From positions 62,001 through 126,000 of the forward strand of contig JAVBQO010000001.1 of the NCBI GenBank assembly GCA_031548885.1: DNA of 64,000 nt, in the 5' to 3' direction. The DNA is from JAVBQO01 sp031548885 (GTDB lineage: Bacteria; Patescibacteriota; Saccharimonadia; Saccharimonadales; Saccharimonadaceae). The notes beneath the pieces are model-generated. The model did no database searches, was not told the DNA's origin, and saw nothing but the letters and a program-made list of their open reading frames with translations. A program made the translations under genes and the position numbers. Each line of letters opens with the position of its first letter. Within the stretch, counting starts at the first letter, position 1. Of the stretch, positions 17,279-24,791 are shown piece after piece.

Positions 17279-17704
17279 CTAATCGACGATTTCCACGCCC
17301 ATCGAACGTGCCGACCCGGCGACGACCTTCATCGCGCCTTCCATGTCGATTGCATTCAATTGATCCATTTTTGCTTCGGCGATTTCCTGCAGTTGCGCGC
17401 GGGTCAATTTGCCGACTTTTTCAACGTGCGGTTTGCCTGAACCCTTTTTGATGCCAGCTTTTTCGCGGATCATGTCGTCGACCGGCTGACCGAGCGATTT
17501 CCACTCAAACGTGCGGTCGTCAAAAACCTGCAGATGAACGATAACATCTTTGCCCATCAAGTCCTTTGTCGCGTCGTTGAACGGGTTGATAAAGTCCATC
17601 ATGTTCAATCCCCACTGACCCAGCGTCGAACCCACCGGAGGTCCTGCAGTCGCGCGGCCGGCCGGAATTCGTAGTTTCAAATTTCCGATAACTTTTTTTG
17701 CCAT
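17279..17704 (-). CDS. rplK: 50S ribosomal protein L11
   Basis: A 141-residue protein, the standard length, beginning MAKKVIGNLKLRIPAGRATAGPPVGSTLGQWGLN and containing DRTFEW and KAGIKKGSGKPH. It binds the GTPase-associated region of 23S rRNA. An AGGA precedes the ATG. An inverted repeat ACAAAATAT / ATATTTTGT (17728-17755) lies just upstream. Confidence 0.98.
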   Translation of the reverse strand: MAKKVIGNLKLRIPAGRATAGPPVGSTLGQWGLNMMDFINPFNDATKDLMGKDVIVHLQVFDDRTFEWKSLGQPVDDMIREKAGIKKGSGKPHVEKVGKLTRAQLQEIAEAKMDQLNAIDMEGAMKVVAGSARSMGVEIVD

Positions 17705-17727
17705 AATTACTATCCTAAATTTTCTTT

Positions 17728-17755
17728 ACAAAATATTTGTTGAAGCATATTTTGT
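17728..17755. promoter_or_regulatory. Inverted repeat upstream of rplK
   Basis: Perfect 9-bp arms ACAAAATAT and ATATTTTGT separated by 10 bp, ending 24 bases before rplK. It could be an operator or simply part of an AT-rich promoter. Confidence 0.4.
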
Positions 17756-17761
17756 GCGTAA

Positions 17762-18451
17762 CTAATTCACTATACCACTATTATCATCTGTTTGTCCAGC
17801 TGCGAGCACTTCATTCAGAACCCGAATTTCAGCCACGAGCGCAGTCTCGTCAGCGCTACGTGAATTTTCGGCCAATATCGAGACCACACTGCCGCATGGC
17901 GAACGCATAAAGCCGGCAAGATCGTGCAGATAAGCTCGTAATGTATCGCGAACAACTATTCGTAGTTCTGGACCGTGGTGCACATCCATGATCGTCACGG
18001 CAAGGCTAAAGTCTTCATTAGAATCAGACGAATGTAGAATACATATTTTGCGCAGAACACTGCTTACCGCTTCCTGTTCTACATCTGGTGCATAACTTCT
18101 GCTAGCGATCATTCTAGCAACCGCTTGCGCCTCAACGCACTTTGTAAGTTCTCTAAGATTTGATTCTTCATCAATTTTCGAAACGTTGGCCACATAAGCT
18201 TCAGCCTCGTCGCCCACTAGCACAAACTCTTTTGGCTCAACGCAGTCAACTCGCCCATTAGCAAAGACCGAATCAATCTCGAAACGTAACTGCCCAGAAT
18301 CTACAGCCGCGTTCGCGCCCTTGGCGTTGCCTGCGTTAGCTATGCATGCCCCATCCTCATTTATGATAATCACTTGAGTGCCTATAGTACTCAGCAACTC
18401 CACCTTGTGATAAGAATCGCGTGGGAACTCCGAGCTGGCGCCATAATTCAT
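17762..18451 (-). CDS. Hypothetical protein, 229 residues
   Basis: Unrecognised acidic soluble protein beginning MNYGASSEFPRDSYH. It has a beta-rich first half (VELLSTIGTQVIIINEDGACIANAG) and a helical second half, no membrane segment and no catalytic signature. It begins 22 bases after the nusG stop and may be cotranscribed with secE-nusG, though a weak -10-like TACTTA also sits just before its ATG. Confidence 0.5.
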   Translation of the reverse strand: MNYGASSEFPRDSYHKVELLSTIGTQVIIINEDGACIANAGNAKGANAAVDSGQLRFEIDSVFANGRVDCVEPKEFVLVGDEAEAYVANVSKIDEESNLRELTKCVEAQAVARMIASRSYAPDVEQEAVSSVLRKICILHSSDSNEDFSLAVTIMDVHHGPELRIVVRDTLRAYLHDLAGFMRSPCGSVVSILAENSRSADETALVAEIRVLNEVLAAGQTDDNSGIVN

Positions 18452-18473
18452 AAGCTAAGTATCGATCGGAATG

Positions 18474-19019
18474 TTACACTTTTGCCACTTGCAAAGCATC
18501 CAGCTCGACGCTCGTATCGCGCCCAAACATACTGACCAAAACCTTGATCTTGCCTTTGACCTGGTCAATTTCGCTGACCGAACCGTCGAAACCTTTGAAT
18601 GGGCCGTCGGTAATGTTGACCACTTCGCCAACGACGAAATCGATATCGTGTTTCGGCTCTTCGACGCCCATGCGTTTCATGATTTTTTTGATCTCTTTGT
18701 CGGAAACCGGCGTTGGTGTCGTGCCACTGCCGACAAATCCGGTCACGCCCGGCGTGTTGCGGATGATGTACCAGGCGTCTTCGGTCAGTTTCAATTGCAC
18801 CAATACGTAGCCTTGGAAAATCTTCTTTTCGACGACTTTGCGTTTGCTGTTTTTGATTTCGATCATTTTTTCTTTGGGGACCATGACGTCAAAAATTTTG
18901 TCCGCCATGTCAACGCCTTCGATGCGTTGGCGAATCGAATCCGCCACTTTTTCTTCGTATCCAGCGTACGTGTGAATTGCGTACCACTGTTTTGTTGAGT
19001 CGTATCGGTTGTTTGCCAT
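18474..19019 (-). CDS. nusG: Transcription termination/antitermination factor NusG
   Basis: A 181-residue protein with the NGN domain (QWYAIHTYAGYEEKVADSIRQRIE ... FQGYVLVQLKLTEDAWYIIRNTPGVTGFVG) and the KOW domain (FVVGEVVNITDGPFKGFDGSVSEID). It couples RNA polymerase to ribosome or Rho. The ATG shares one base with the secE stop (TAATG). Confidence 0.98.
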   Translation of the reverse strand: MANNRYDSTKQWYAIHTYAGYEEKVADSIRQRIEGVDMADKIFDVMVPKEKMIEIKNSKRKVVEKKIFQGYVLVQLKLTEDAWYIIRNTPGVTGFVGSGTTPTPVSDKEIKKIMKRMGVEEPKHDIDFVVGEVVNITDGPFKGFDGSVSEIDQVKGKIKVLVSMFGRDTSVELDALQVAKV

Positions 19020-19411
19020 TACAAAATCACTTCCTTGATTAACCAGTTAAATATCCAATCGGCCAGCAGCACCAGCAACGCGAAAAACGCCGTAAACGCC
19101 AAGACCGCCGCTGTCATGCTCCAGGTTGCTTTGCGGTTGGGCCAACGAACCTGACGAAGTTCACGCCACGAGCCAACAAAATAACCGCCGATAGCGCGAA
19201 TCCAGCGCGGTATGTGCGATTTTTCGTTCGAGCTTTTGACGGGTTTTTTCGCAGGTTTTTTGTCAGATTTTTCCGTTTTCGCAGAATTTTTCTTGACTTC
19301 GTCGGCTGTGATTTTCACTGTTTCCGGCGACGCCGAAACACGGCGAACAACTGTCGCTTCTTTGGCGCTCGACTTTTTCGCAGCCGCGTTATTCGATTTT
19401 TTCTGTGCCAC
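19019..19411 (-). CDS. secE: Preprotein translocase subunit SecE
   Basis: A 130-residue protein with a long charged lysine- and alanine-rich N-terminus and the conserved SecE tail: RELRQVRWPNRKATWSM followed by one membrane helix (AAVLAFTAFFALLVLLADWIFNWL). The start is a GTG seven bases after GGGAG. It stabilises SecY in the membrane. The secE-nusG pair is conserved, but here it is detached from rplK-rplA. Confidence 0.93.
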   Translation of the reverse strand: MAQKKSNNAAAKKSSAKEATVVRRVSASPETVKITADEVKKNSAKTEKSDKKPAKKPVKSSNEKSHIPRWIRAIGGYFVGSWRELRQVRWPNRKATWSMTAAVLAFTAFFALLVLLADWIFNWLIKEVIL

Positions 19412-19426
19412 CAGATTTCTCCCAAT

Positions 19427-19455
19427 TAAAAAGTTTGCTCTAGGCAAACTGTCAA
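19427..19455 (-). promoter_or_regulatory. secE-nusG promoter with palindromic spacer
   Basis: Minus strand -35 TTGACA (19450-19455), 17-base spacer, -10 TTTTTA (19427-19432). The spacer itself is a near-perfect palindrome, GTTTGC-CTAGA-GCAAAC, exactly filling the gap between the boxes, as an operator would. Confidence 0.6.
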
Positions 19456-19505
19456 GTCAATTGTATAGCCAGTCCTGAAAAATGTCAACTTCGGCCACGG
19501 TTTGT

Positions 19506-19511
19506 TATAAT
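19506..19511 (+). promoter_or_regulatory. -10 box of the GT2 gene
   Basis: TATAAT seven bases before the ATG at 19519; no Shine-Dalgarno, so the transcript is probably leaderless. Confidence 0.6.
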
Positions 19512-19518
19512 CAAGCTT

Positions 19519-20994
19519 ATGAATTTTAGTCTGGTTTTGATGCATGTTATTTTGTATATTTTGGCATTTGGTCTATTCGGAGTGACGATTTTGTCGACGA
19601 TCGCGAAAAATAATTTGCGAAAATCGTTCGGGTTGGCCGGCTTGGTCATCGGGTTCGTCATGTTGCCGTTCATCTGGGTACAACAATTTGCCGTTATTTG
19701 GTCGGTGATTTTGACGCTAGTCGCGGCGCCGGTTCTGGTTGATGCTGGCCGAATGTACGCCGCTCGGTTTAATGACCGCGATAAAGCGACGCTTTCGTTG
19801 ATTGACGCCGCCAGTTTGGCCGTGATTTTCGCGGTTTGTTTGATTTTCGCGTTATTTATTTCGGGGCTGTGGATGCAAATTGCCGTCACGGTTTTGGCAC
19901 TCGTCGCGGCGTTTTACGGCATGAGCCGCTTTGTTTTCGCGACGCGACATTTCCGCTTTTCCAATCAAAAAGTTCGCGACAATTTGCCGTCGATCACATT
20001 GGCGATCCCAGCGCGTAACGAAACCAACGCACTGAGCGATTGCTTGATGGCGGCCAGCGCCAGCGATTACACGAAAATGGAAATCATCGTGTTGGATGAT
20101 TGTTCGCAAGATCGCACGTCGCAGATTATCCGGTCGTTCGCACAATCTGGCGTACAATTTGTCCAAGGTGACGAACCGAGCGACGGCTGGTTGGGCAAAA
20201 ACAACGCAATGCGAAAATTGACCGAACACGCCAACGGCGAATTCATCGTATTTATGAACGTCGACACGAAACCGAGCGAGCAGACGCTTAGTCTGTTGAT
20301 TTCTGACATGATTGCGAAAAATCTAGAGATGATTTCGATTTTGCCGCGACGCAATTACGCGTGGCACGCCAGCGGAATTTTCGAGGTTTTGCGATATTTT
20401 TGGCAAATCCTGTTGCCTGTGACAAGTTTTCGCACGCCAGTTTCCAGCAGTTTGTGGATTATTCGTCGCGAAACTTTGGAAAAATTGGGCGGGTTTCAGT
20501 CACAAAAATACAAGGTTTTGCCAGAAAATCATTTCGCGCGAGCGCTTATGGCCGACCGCAAATATCGGTTTTATTTTGACAGCGACGGACTGGGAATCGC
20601 CGACGCGAAAAAATGGAAATCTCAAACCGAAACCGCCATTCGTATTTTGTACCCGACACTTCACCGCAAACCAATCGAGAATTTGGCGGCAATCATAGTT
20701 CACGCGCTATTGCTAGCGCCGTATATATTCGTCATTTTGGGATTGGTCAATCAATCGTTCGGCGCGTTGTTTTTCGCAAATTTGGCGTGCGTCATCGCGC
20801 TAGGCGGCATAAATATGCTGTACGCGTCGCTGGTGCGAAGCAGTTGGATTTTGGCGTTTGTGACATTTCCGTTTCAATTGATCCAGGAAACCGTTTTGTT
20901 AATTATCAGCATGTTGGCGTACGAATTCAGCGTCGTCAATTGGAAAGGTCGCAATGTTTGCTATCCGGTTATGGAGCCACGACCGAAAACGTAA
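19519..20994 (+). CDS. Membrane-anchored family 2 glycosyltransferase
   Basis: A 491-residue protein. Four N-terminal membrane helices (about 5-140) lead to a GT-A domain: LPSITLAIPARNETNALSDCL, the nucleotide-binding VLDDCSQDRT (about 193), SDGWLGKNNA, and a DxD-like MNVDTKPSEQ. Three further membrane helices form the C-terminus. The layout is like CrtQ- or hopanoid-type inverting transferases that glycosylate lipid-linked acceptors on the inner face of the membrane. The acceptor is unknown. It converges on the histidine kinase gene; the two stops are adjacent. Confidence 0.8.
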   Translation: MNFSLVLMHVILYILAFGLFGVTILSTIAKNNLRKSFGLAGLVIGFVMLPFIWVQQFAVIWSVILTLVAAPVLVDAGRMYAARFNDRDKATLSLIDAASLAVIFAVCLIFALFISGLWMQIAVTVLALVAAFYGMSRFVFATRHFRFSNQKVRDNLPSITLAIPARNETNALSDCLMAASASDYTKMEIIVLDDCSQDRTSQIIRSFAQSGVQFVQGDEPSDGWLGKNNAMRKLTEHANGEFIVFMNVDTKPSEQTLSLLISDMIAKNLEMISILPRRNYAWHASGIFEVLRYFWQILLPVTSFRTPVSSSLWIIRRETLEKLGGFQSQKYKVLPENHFARALMADRKYRFYFDSDGLGIADAKKWKSQTETAIRILYPTLHRKPIENLAAIIVHALLLAPYIFVILGLVNQSFGALFFANLACVIALGGINMLYASLVRSSWILAFVTFPFQLIQETVLLIISMLAYEFSVVNWKGRNVCYPVMEPRPKT

Positions 20995-22665
20995 TTATTT
21001 GGCGCGTGGTTTTTCGGGCTTTTTCGCAGATTCGTGATAGCTAGGCAAATCGAAACCAAACGTCGAACCGTGATTCAACCGGCTGATCAGCGTAATCTCG
21101 GTGCCCATCTTTTTCGCCAACCGCCGCGTAATATGCAGACCCAAACCCGTACCGCTGGTTTCGCGCGTACGATAATCTTCGCTGCGCCAAAATCGGTTGA
21201 ACACATTTTTTTGGTCGGTTTTGCTGATGCCGATGCCGCTGTCTTTGACTGCGAAATGAATTTTGTCGCCGGTGGTTTTTTTCGCAATCAAATCGACGCT
21301 GCCGGTATTGGTATATTTGATCGCGTTAATGACAATGTTTTGCATAACCTCTTCGATACAGAGGCGACTGACGTTAACTTTGCCCAAATTTGGTTCGACA
21401 TCCAGATTCAATTGCAGTTTTTTGTCCATGGCGGTCGACAAATATTTGTTGTAAAGCGTTTCCATAAATTCGCGCACACCGATGATTTCCGGCTCCATGC
21501 CAATACCGCGTTCAGCGCGTGACAGCGTCGACAGATCGTTGACCATACGCGCCAAAAACATGATCTGTTCGTGCGCGTCATTCAGCGCTTGATTAAGCAT
21601 TTTCGGTTCGCCGCCACGATCAACCAAAAACTGAATATTGGAAATCGTACCTTCGGCGATAGTGATCGGCGTGCGCAGTTCGTGGCTGACAACAGAGATG
21701 AATTCGTCGCGCTCTTCTTCCAGACTTTTTGATTTCGTGATATCGCGCAGAATCAAAATCAAACCGCCCGTGCCCGGCGCTTTCGCGTCGCCAAACGCGC
21801 TGCGCACCGGCGCAATCGAAATATCGAGGCGGATTTCTTGACCATCGTCAAAACGATACGACAAATCATCGCGTTCGATTGGTTTTTGCGTGCCGCGGGC
21901 AGTTTCGTGAATGCTAACCGGCTTGCCATTTTGGTCGTATAATTGCAAAATATCGTCGATTCGTTTGCCCGTCAAACTAGCATTCGTATCAAGTAAATTC
22001 AGCGCCGCCGCATTATAAATCCGCACGTAACCGCTAGAACTGGTGCTAATAATCGCATCGCTAATGCTATTGATAACAGTCGACAAACGCTGCCGCTGGA
22101 TTTTTTCGCGAGCCTTGGTCTGTTCAAAAATATCATATTTCACAATATTCGCGGACCGAATCCAACTGATGAACATCGCCACGCCAATCGCCAAAACCGT
22201 CGAAGTCGCCACGTTCAGCAGCGTCGCGCTACTCAAATTCGGCTGCAACGAACAATACAAAATCATAGTCGCGAACATAAAACTCGATCCGTACAGCAAT
22301 GATTTGACGCCCAATAACGCATCTGTCGCGATCAGTAAAATCAACCAGAATATAAACGTCGCCACCGAATCTCCCGACATCGTAGTCGTCCATATCGCGA
22401 TCAAAATATAGTACGCCATCGACACCAACATGATCATTTTTTTGGTGTGGGGTTTCATGATGTACTGCGCCAAACCGAGCGCCATATACGCAACCGCCAA
22501 AGCAATCGCAATCCACGAACGATATCCGGCCGGATGAACTTCAAAATCCAAATATATCAACACGTCGTACGCAACCAAAACAATACCAACCAACAGCCCG
22601 GTTCGCCGCGCCACCGCCAACAACTTTTCGTTGTAGACAACTGATTTAGATTTTCCACCCGCCAT
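20995..22665 (-). CDS. Membrane sensor histidine kinase (orphan)
   Basis: A 556-residue protein: five or six N-terminal membrane helices (about 20-170), a PAS domain (RLSTVINSISDAIISTSSSGYVRIYNAAALNLL), a HisKA helix with FISVVSHELRTPITIAEG (phospho-acceptor H near 333) and a HATPase domain with N-box NIVINAIKYTNTG, G1 DSGIGISK and G2 SGTGLGLHI. No response regulator lies next to it. It starts 11 bases after the YgjP-like gene and is probably the third gene of that operon. The signal is unknown. Confidence 0.93.
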   Translation of the reverse strand: MAGGKSKSVVYNEKLLAVARRTGLLVGIVLVAYDVLIYLDFEVHPAGYRSWIAIALAVAYMALGLAQYIMKPHTKKMIMLVSMAYYILIAIWTTTMSGDSVATFIFWLILLIATDALLGVKSLLYGSSFMFATMILYCSLQPNLSSATLLNVATSTVLAIGVAMFISWIRSANIVKYDIFEQTKAREKIQRQRLSTVINSISDAIISTSSSGYVRIYNAAALNLLDTNASLTGKRIDDILQLYDQNGKPVSIHETARGTQKPIERDDLSYRFDDGQEIRLDISIAPVRSAFGDAKAPGTGGLILILRDITKSKSLEEERDEFISVVSHELRTPITIAEGTISNIQFLVDRGGEPKMLNQALNDAHEQIMFLARMVNDLSTLSRAERGIGMEPEIIGVREFMETLYNKYLSTAMDKKLQLNLDVEPNLGKVNVSRLCIEEVMQNIVINAIKYTNTGSVDLIAKKTTGDKIHFAVKDSGIGISKTDQKNVFNRFWRSEDYRTRETSGTGLGLHITRRLAKKMGTEITLISRLNHGSTFGFDLPSYHESAKKPEKPRAK

Positions 22666-22676
22666 TATGCTCTAGT

Positions 22677-23396
22677 TTACAGAAACGGACTGTAGTTTGC
22701 AATCTGTTTTTTGCGAAGTTTCGCATCCGGACACATTTCGCCTAGCCGCGCCCAAAATTCCGGTGAATGATTCATGTGCTGTGTGTGCGTCAATTCATGC
22801 AACAAAACGTAATCAATCAATTCATTTGGCAACGTCATCAGCGCGATATTCAGCGAAATCGTTCCCCGCGATGAACAACTTCCCCAGCGCGATTTGGCAT
22901 GTGAAAATCGCACCGTTTCGTATCTCAAACCATTTTGCATCGCCAAATATCGTAGGCGGCGCGGCAAATAGGCTTTGGCTTCTTTTCGCAAGGCTTTTCC
23001 TACACCGTCGCGAATCATTTTTTCGCGGTCAAATTTCGGCGTGTTTTCGCGAAGATTTATGATAATTTCTTGGCCTTTGATATTGACGCCAGCACGCACG
23101 GCATTTTCGCGAATGCGTAATTTGTGCGACTTTCCAATCTGTTCGCCGTCGTGATATTGACGTTTTTGCGGTGCGCGTGCAATTGATTTTCGCAAGTTTT
23201 CGCGCGACGAATCGATCAACATTCGCACCGAACCGAGCGTCGCATAAAACGGCATCGACGCCACCAATTCGCCATTCGGCTGGACGCGCAGGCGGACGTA
23301 TTTGGTACGAACGCGGCGAACTTTGACTTCGCCAAATTCGGCGTCATGAATGACGGTGGATGATTTCGCAGAAACGACTTTACGAAACAAAGACAC
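22677..23396 (-). CDS. YgjP-like (DUF45) metal-dependent hydrolase
   Basis: About 239 residues from the GTG at 23396, which overlaps the upstream kinase gene by 17 bases; a longer reading is possible but lies inside that gene. The zincin motif HELTHTQHMNHSPEFW gives HExxH plus a third histidine, preceded by SRWGSCSSRGTISLN, both hallmarks of YgjP/DUF45 proteins. They are thought to be zinc peptidases related to WLM/SprT; targets are not established. Cytoplasmic, no signal peptide. Confidence 0.85.
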   Translation of the reverse strand: MSLFRKVVSAKSSTVIHDAEFGEVKVRRVRTKYVRLRVQPNGELVASMPFYATLGSVRMLIDSSRENLRKSIARAPQKRQYHDGEQIGKSHKLRIRENAVRAGVNIKGQEIIINLRENTPKFDREKMIRDGVGKALRKEAKAYLPRRLRYLAMQNGLRYETVRFSHAKSRWGSCSSRGTISLNIALMTLPNELIDYVLLHELTHTQHMNHSPEFWARLGEMCPDAKLRKKQIANYSPFL

Positions 23397-23994
23397 GGCC
23401 AGGTTTTTCCTGACGCGGCGTCGTTTGCACGGGTTTTCGCAAATCATCGCGCGACGCTACGATTTTTTTCAGCACGACGCGGGCTTGCGTGGCGTAGGTG
23501 TGCTTACCACTGATGACAACGGTCGAATCGTTCACGATTGGCTGCGTGAATTTCTTGGCAAGTTGGTCAAACATTTCCGGCGTCAAGGCTTGGCTATACC
23601 GGTCGTCGTCACGTTTCGAATCACGTTTTTGACTACGTCGACGACACGTTGGCTCGTCGGTTTGTGCCCAAATCGTCAGCGTGCGAAAACCGTGTTCGTT
23701 CGCCATTCGCGCCATTTCGTCACGCGCGACTTTCGCATTGTAGCCGCCGTCCAACACAAACGTTTTGCCGGCCGCGAAAAGTTGTTCGGTCATCATTCCC
23801 GCCACTTGCGAAACCATAGCATTTTCGTCGCGACCATAATTATGATTTGCGAAAAGCATAGTGCGAATTTTGTCATCGCTAACCAGCGGTGCGCCAAACG
23901 TGGCCGCAAATTGCCGCGCAAAAAACGATTTTCCAGCCCCCGGTAAGCCAACCACCATGATCACCATCGGACTTGACAGACTGAGTGATTTCAT
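23380..23994 (-). CDS. P-loop kinase, zeta-toxin/polynucleotide-kinase-like
   Basis: A 204-residue protein with Walker A MVVGLPGAGKSFFARQFA (about 13-30) followed by SDDKIRTMLF, the layout of small AAA_33-type kinases, and VLDGGYNAK later. The middle is rich in R and K (RRRSQKRDSKRDDDR), probably a lid. The substrate is unknown; no antitoxin neighbour is seen, which argues against a toxin. A TATACT and a GGAG both sit directly before the ATG. Confidence 0.7.
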   Translation of the reverse strand: MKSLSLSSPMVIMVVGLPGAGKSFFARQFAATFGAPLVSDDKIRTMLFANHNYGRDENAMVSQVAGMMTEQLFAAGKTFVLDGGYNAKVARDEMARMANEHGFRTLTIWAQTDEPTCRRRSQKRDSKRDDDRYSQALTPEMFDQLAKKFTQPIVNDSTVVISGKHTYATQARVVLKKIVASRDDLRKPVQTTPRQEKPGRVFVS

Positions 23995-24038
23995 ATTCTC
24001 CAGTATAACAAGTTTGTTAGAAATGCGAAATACCTATC

Positions 24039-24563
24039 TTATACATGTTGCAACGGTAATATTTCGGTTTCGTAATCGTAAAATTCATCGACACATTTTT
24101 CGGCTATATCAATAAATTCTGGATAATCATCGGCGGTCGATCGACCCAAAAATATTTCCGTGTCGATTTTTCGCAATTCGTCCATGCTGTATTGTTCGAT
24201 CAATCTGTCGTACATGCATTCGCAGTATTGATTGGCGACAGCTTTGTCGGCGGACGTTCCGGCCTCTGACGTGCAACTAGAAATAAAATTTTTGCGAAAA
24301 GCATCGGAGGTCTGCTCGTCAAGCGTCTGTTTTTGCGGTTTTTCCACCGCCGGGACATTGGATAATTGAACATTGGACGTTCGCGTGCTGCCGCTGTTCA
24401 GTATAACGACAGGCGCAACGATGGCTGCCGCGTACAACACCGATGCGGCAATCACGGCGATAGTTATATTTCGCCGTTTGCGCCGCCGCGCCGCATTTTG
24501 AGATTCTTCATTCACGACGACAGCGGTCGGCTGCGCGTTTTGTGGTTTTGACTTATCATTCAT
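24039..24563 (-). CDS. Single-pass membrane protein with cysteine-containing outer domain
   Basis: A 174-residue protein starting MNDKSKPQNAQ. The N-terminus is basic (RRRKRR), followed by one membrane helix (ITIAVIAASVLYAAAIVAPVVIL) and an outer domain with CTSEAG, YCECMYDRL and EKC, four cysteines that could form disulfides. The start is chosen because TATGAT lies six bases upstream. It is the last host gene before the prophage and is divergent to the tRNA-Trp promoter. Function unknown. Confidence 0.55.
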   Translation of the reverse strand: MNDKSKPQNAQPTAVVVNEESQNAARRRKRRNITIAVIAASVLYAAAIVAPVVILNSGSTRTSNVQLSNVPAVEKPQKQTLDEQTSDAFRKNFISSCTSEAGTSADKAVANQYCECMYDRLIEQYSMDELRKIDTEIFLGRSTADDYPEFIDIAEKCVDEFYDYETEILPLQHV

Positions 24564-24593
24564 GCATTTATCATACCACTGATATCGATATGC

Positions 24594-24599
24594 TATAAT
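24594..24599 (+). promoter_or_regulatory. Original host promoter of tRNA-Trp, now cut off from the gene
   Basis: TATAAT about 13 bases before the tRNA 5' fragment. In the uninfected chromosome it would drive tRNA-Trp; now it drives only the 5' remnant and some phage DNA. Confidence 0.55.
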
Positions 24600-24609
24600 A
24601 TTTCGTGAC

Positions 24610-24641
24610 GTAGGGGCGTAGCTCAGTTGGTAGAGCACTGG
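24610..24641 (+). repeat. attL core (left copy of the direct repeat)
   Basis: Identical to 51531-51562 over 32 bases; covers acceptor 5' strand, D-arm and the first part of the anticodon stem of tRNA-Trp. Left of it is host DNA, right of it phage DNA. Confidence 0.9.
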
Positions 24642-24658
24642 ATCCAGGAACCAGTCGC
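24612..24658 (+). pseudogene. tRNA-Trp 5' remnant at attL
   Basis: Matches tRNA-Trp to the first part of the anticodon stem and then diverges. A CTGG / CCAG stem can still form but the loop lacks the normal T33-anticodon layout, and the T-arm and 3' acceptor strand are absent. It cannot be a working tRNA. Confidence 0.8.
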
Positions 24659-24671
24659 CAAGAGATAAAAA

Positions 24672-24716
24672 CTTCTTGAAAAACTATTTGATGAGTTTTT
24701 TAGGTGCCTTCTTGAA
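24672..24716 (+). promoter_or_regulatory. Candidate integrase arm-type sites
   Basis: CTTCTTGAA occurs twice (24672-24680 and 24708-24716), 36 bp apart between attL and int; a related CTTCTTGGAA lies inverted near the right end (about 51494-51503). The arrangement suits integrase arm-binding sites. Confidence 0.35.
24679..24701. terminator. Terminator downstream of the attL tRNA remnant
   Basis: AAAAACT / AGTTTTT stem with an 8-base loop, able to stop transcripts from either side. Confidence 0.6.
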
Positions 24717-24751
24717 TGTTGTTATTGTACCAAACGAAAGCACGATTGTCA

Positions 24752-24783
24752 ATAAAAAAGAAGCGCCGGCAAGACCAGCGCTT
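24752..24783 (-). terminator. Integrase terminator
   Basis: Minus strand AAGCGC / GCGCTT stem followed by CTTTTTTATT, directly after the integrase stop. Confidence 0.75.
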
Positions 24784-24791
24784 CCTTGCTG

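Noticed and set aside
23380..23994. Zeta-type toxin of a toxin-antitoxin pair
   Set aside because: No antitoxin-like neighbour; the gene sits in an operon with a YgjP-like peptidase and a histidine kinase.
24612..24658. A tRNA-Leu (CAG) read from the attL fragment
   Set aside because: The loop lacks T33, the stem has a mismatch and there is no T-arm or 3' acceptor strand.
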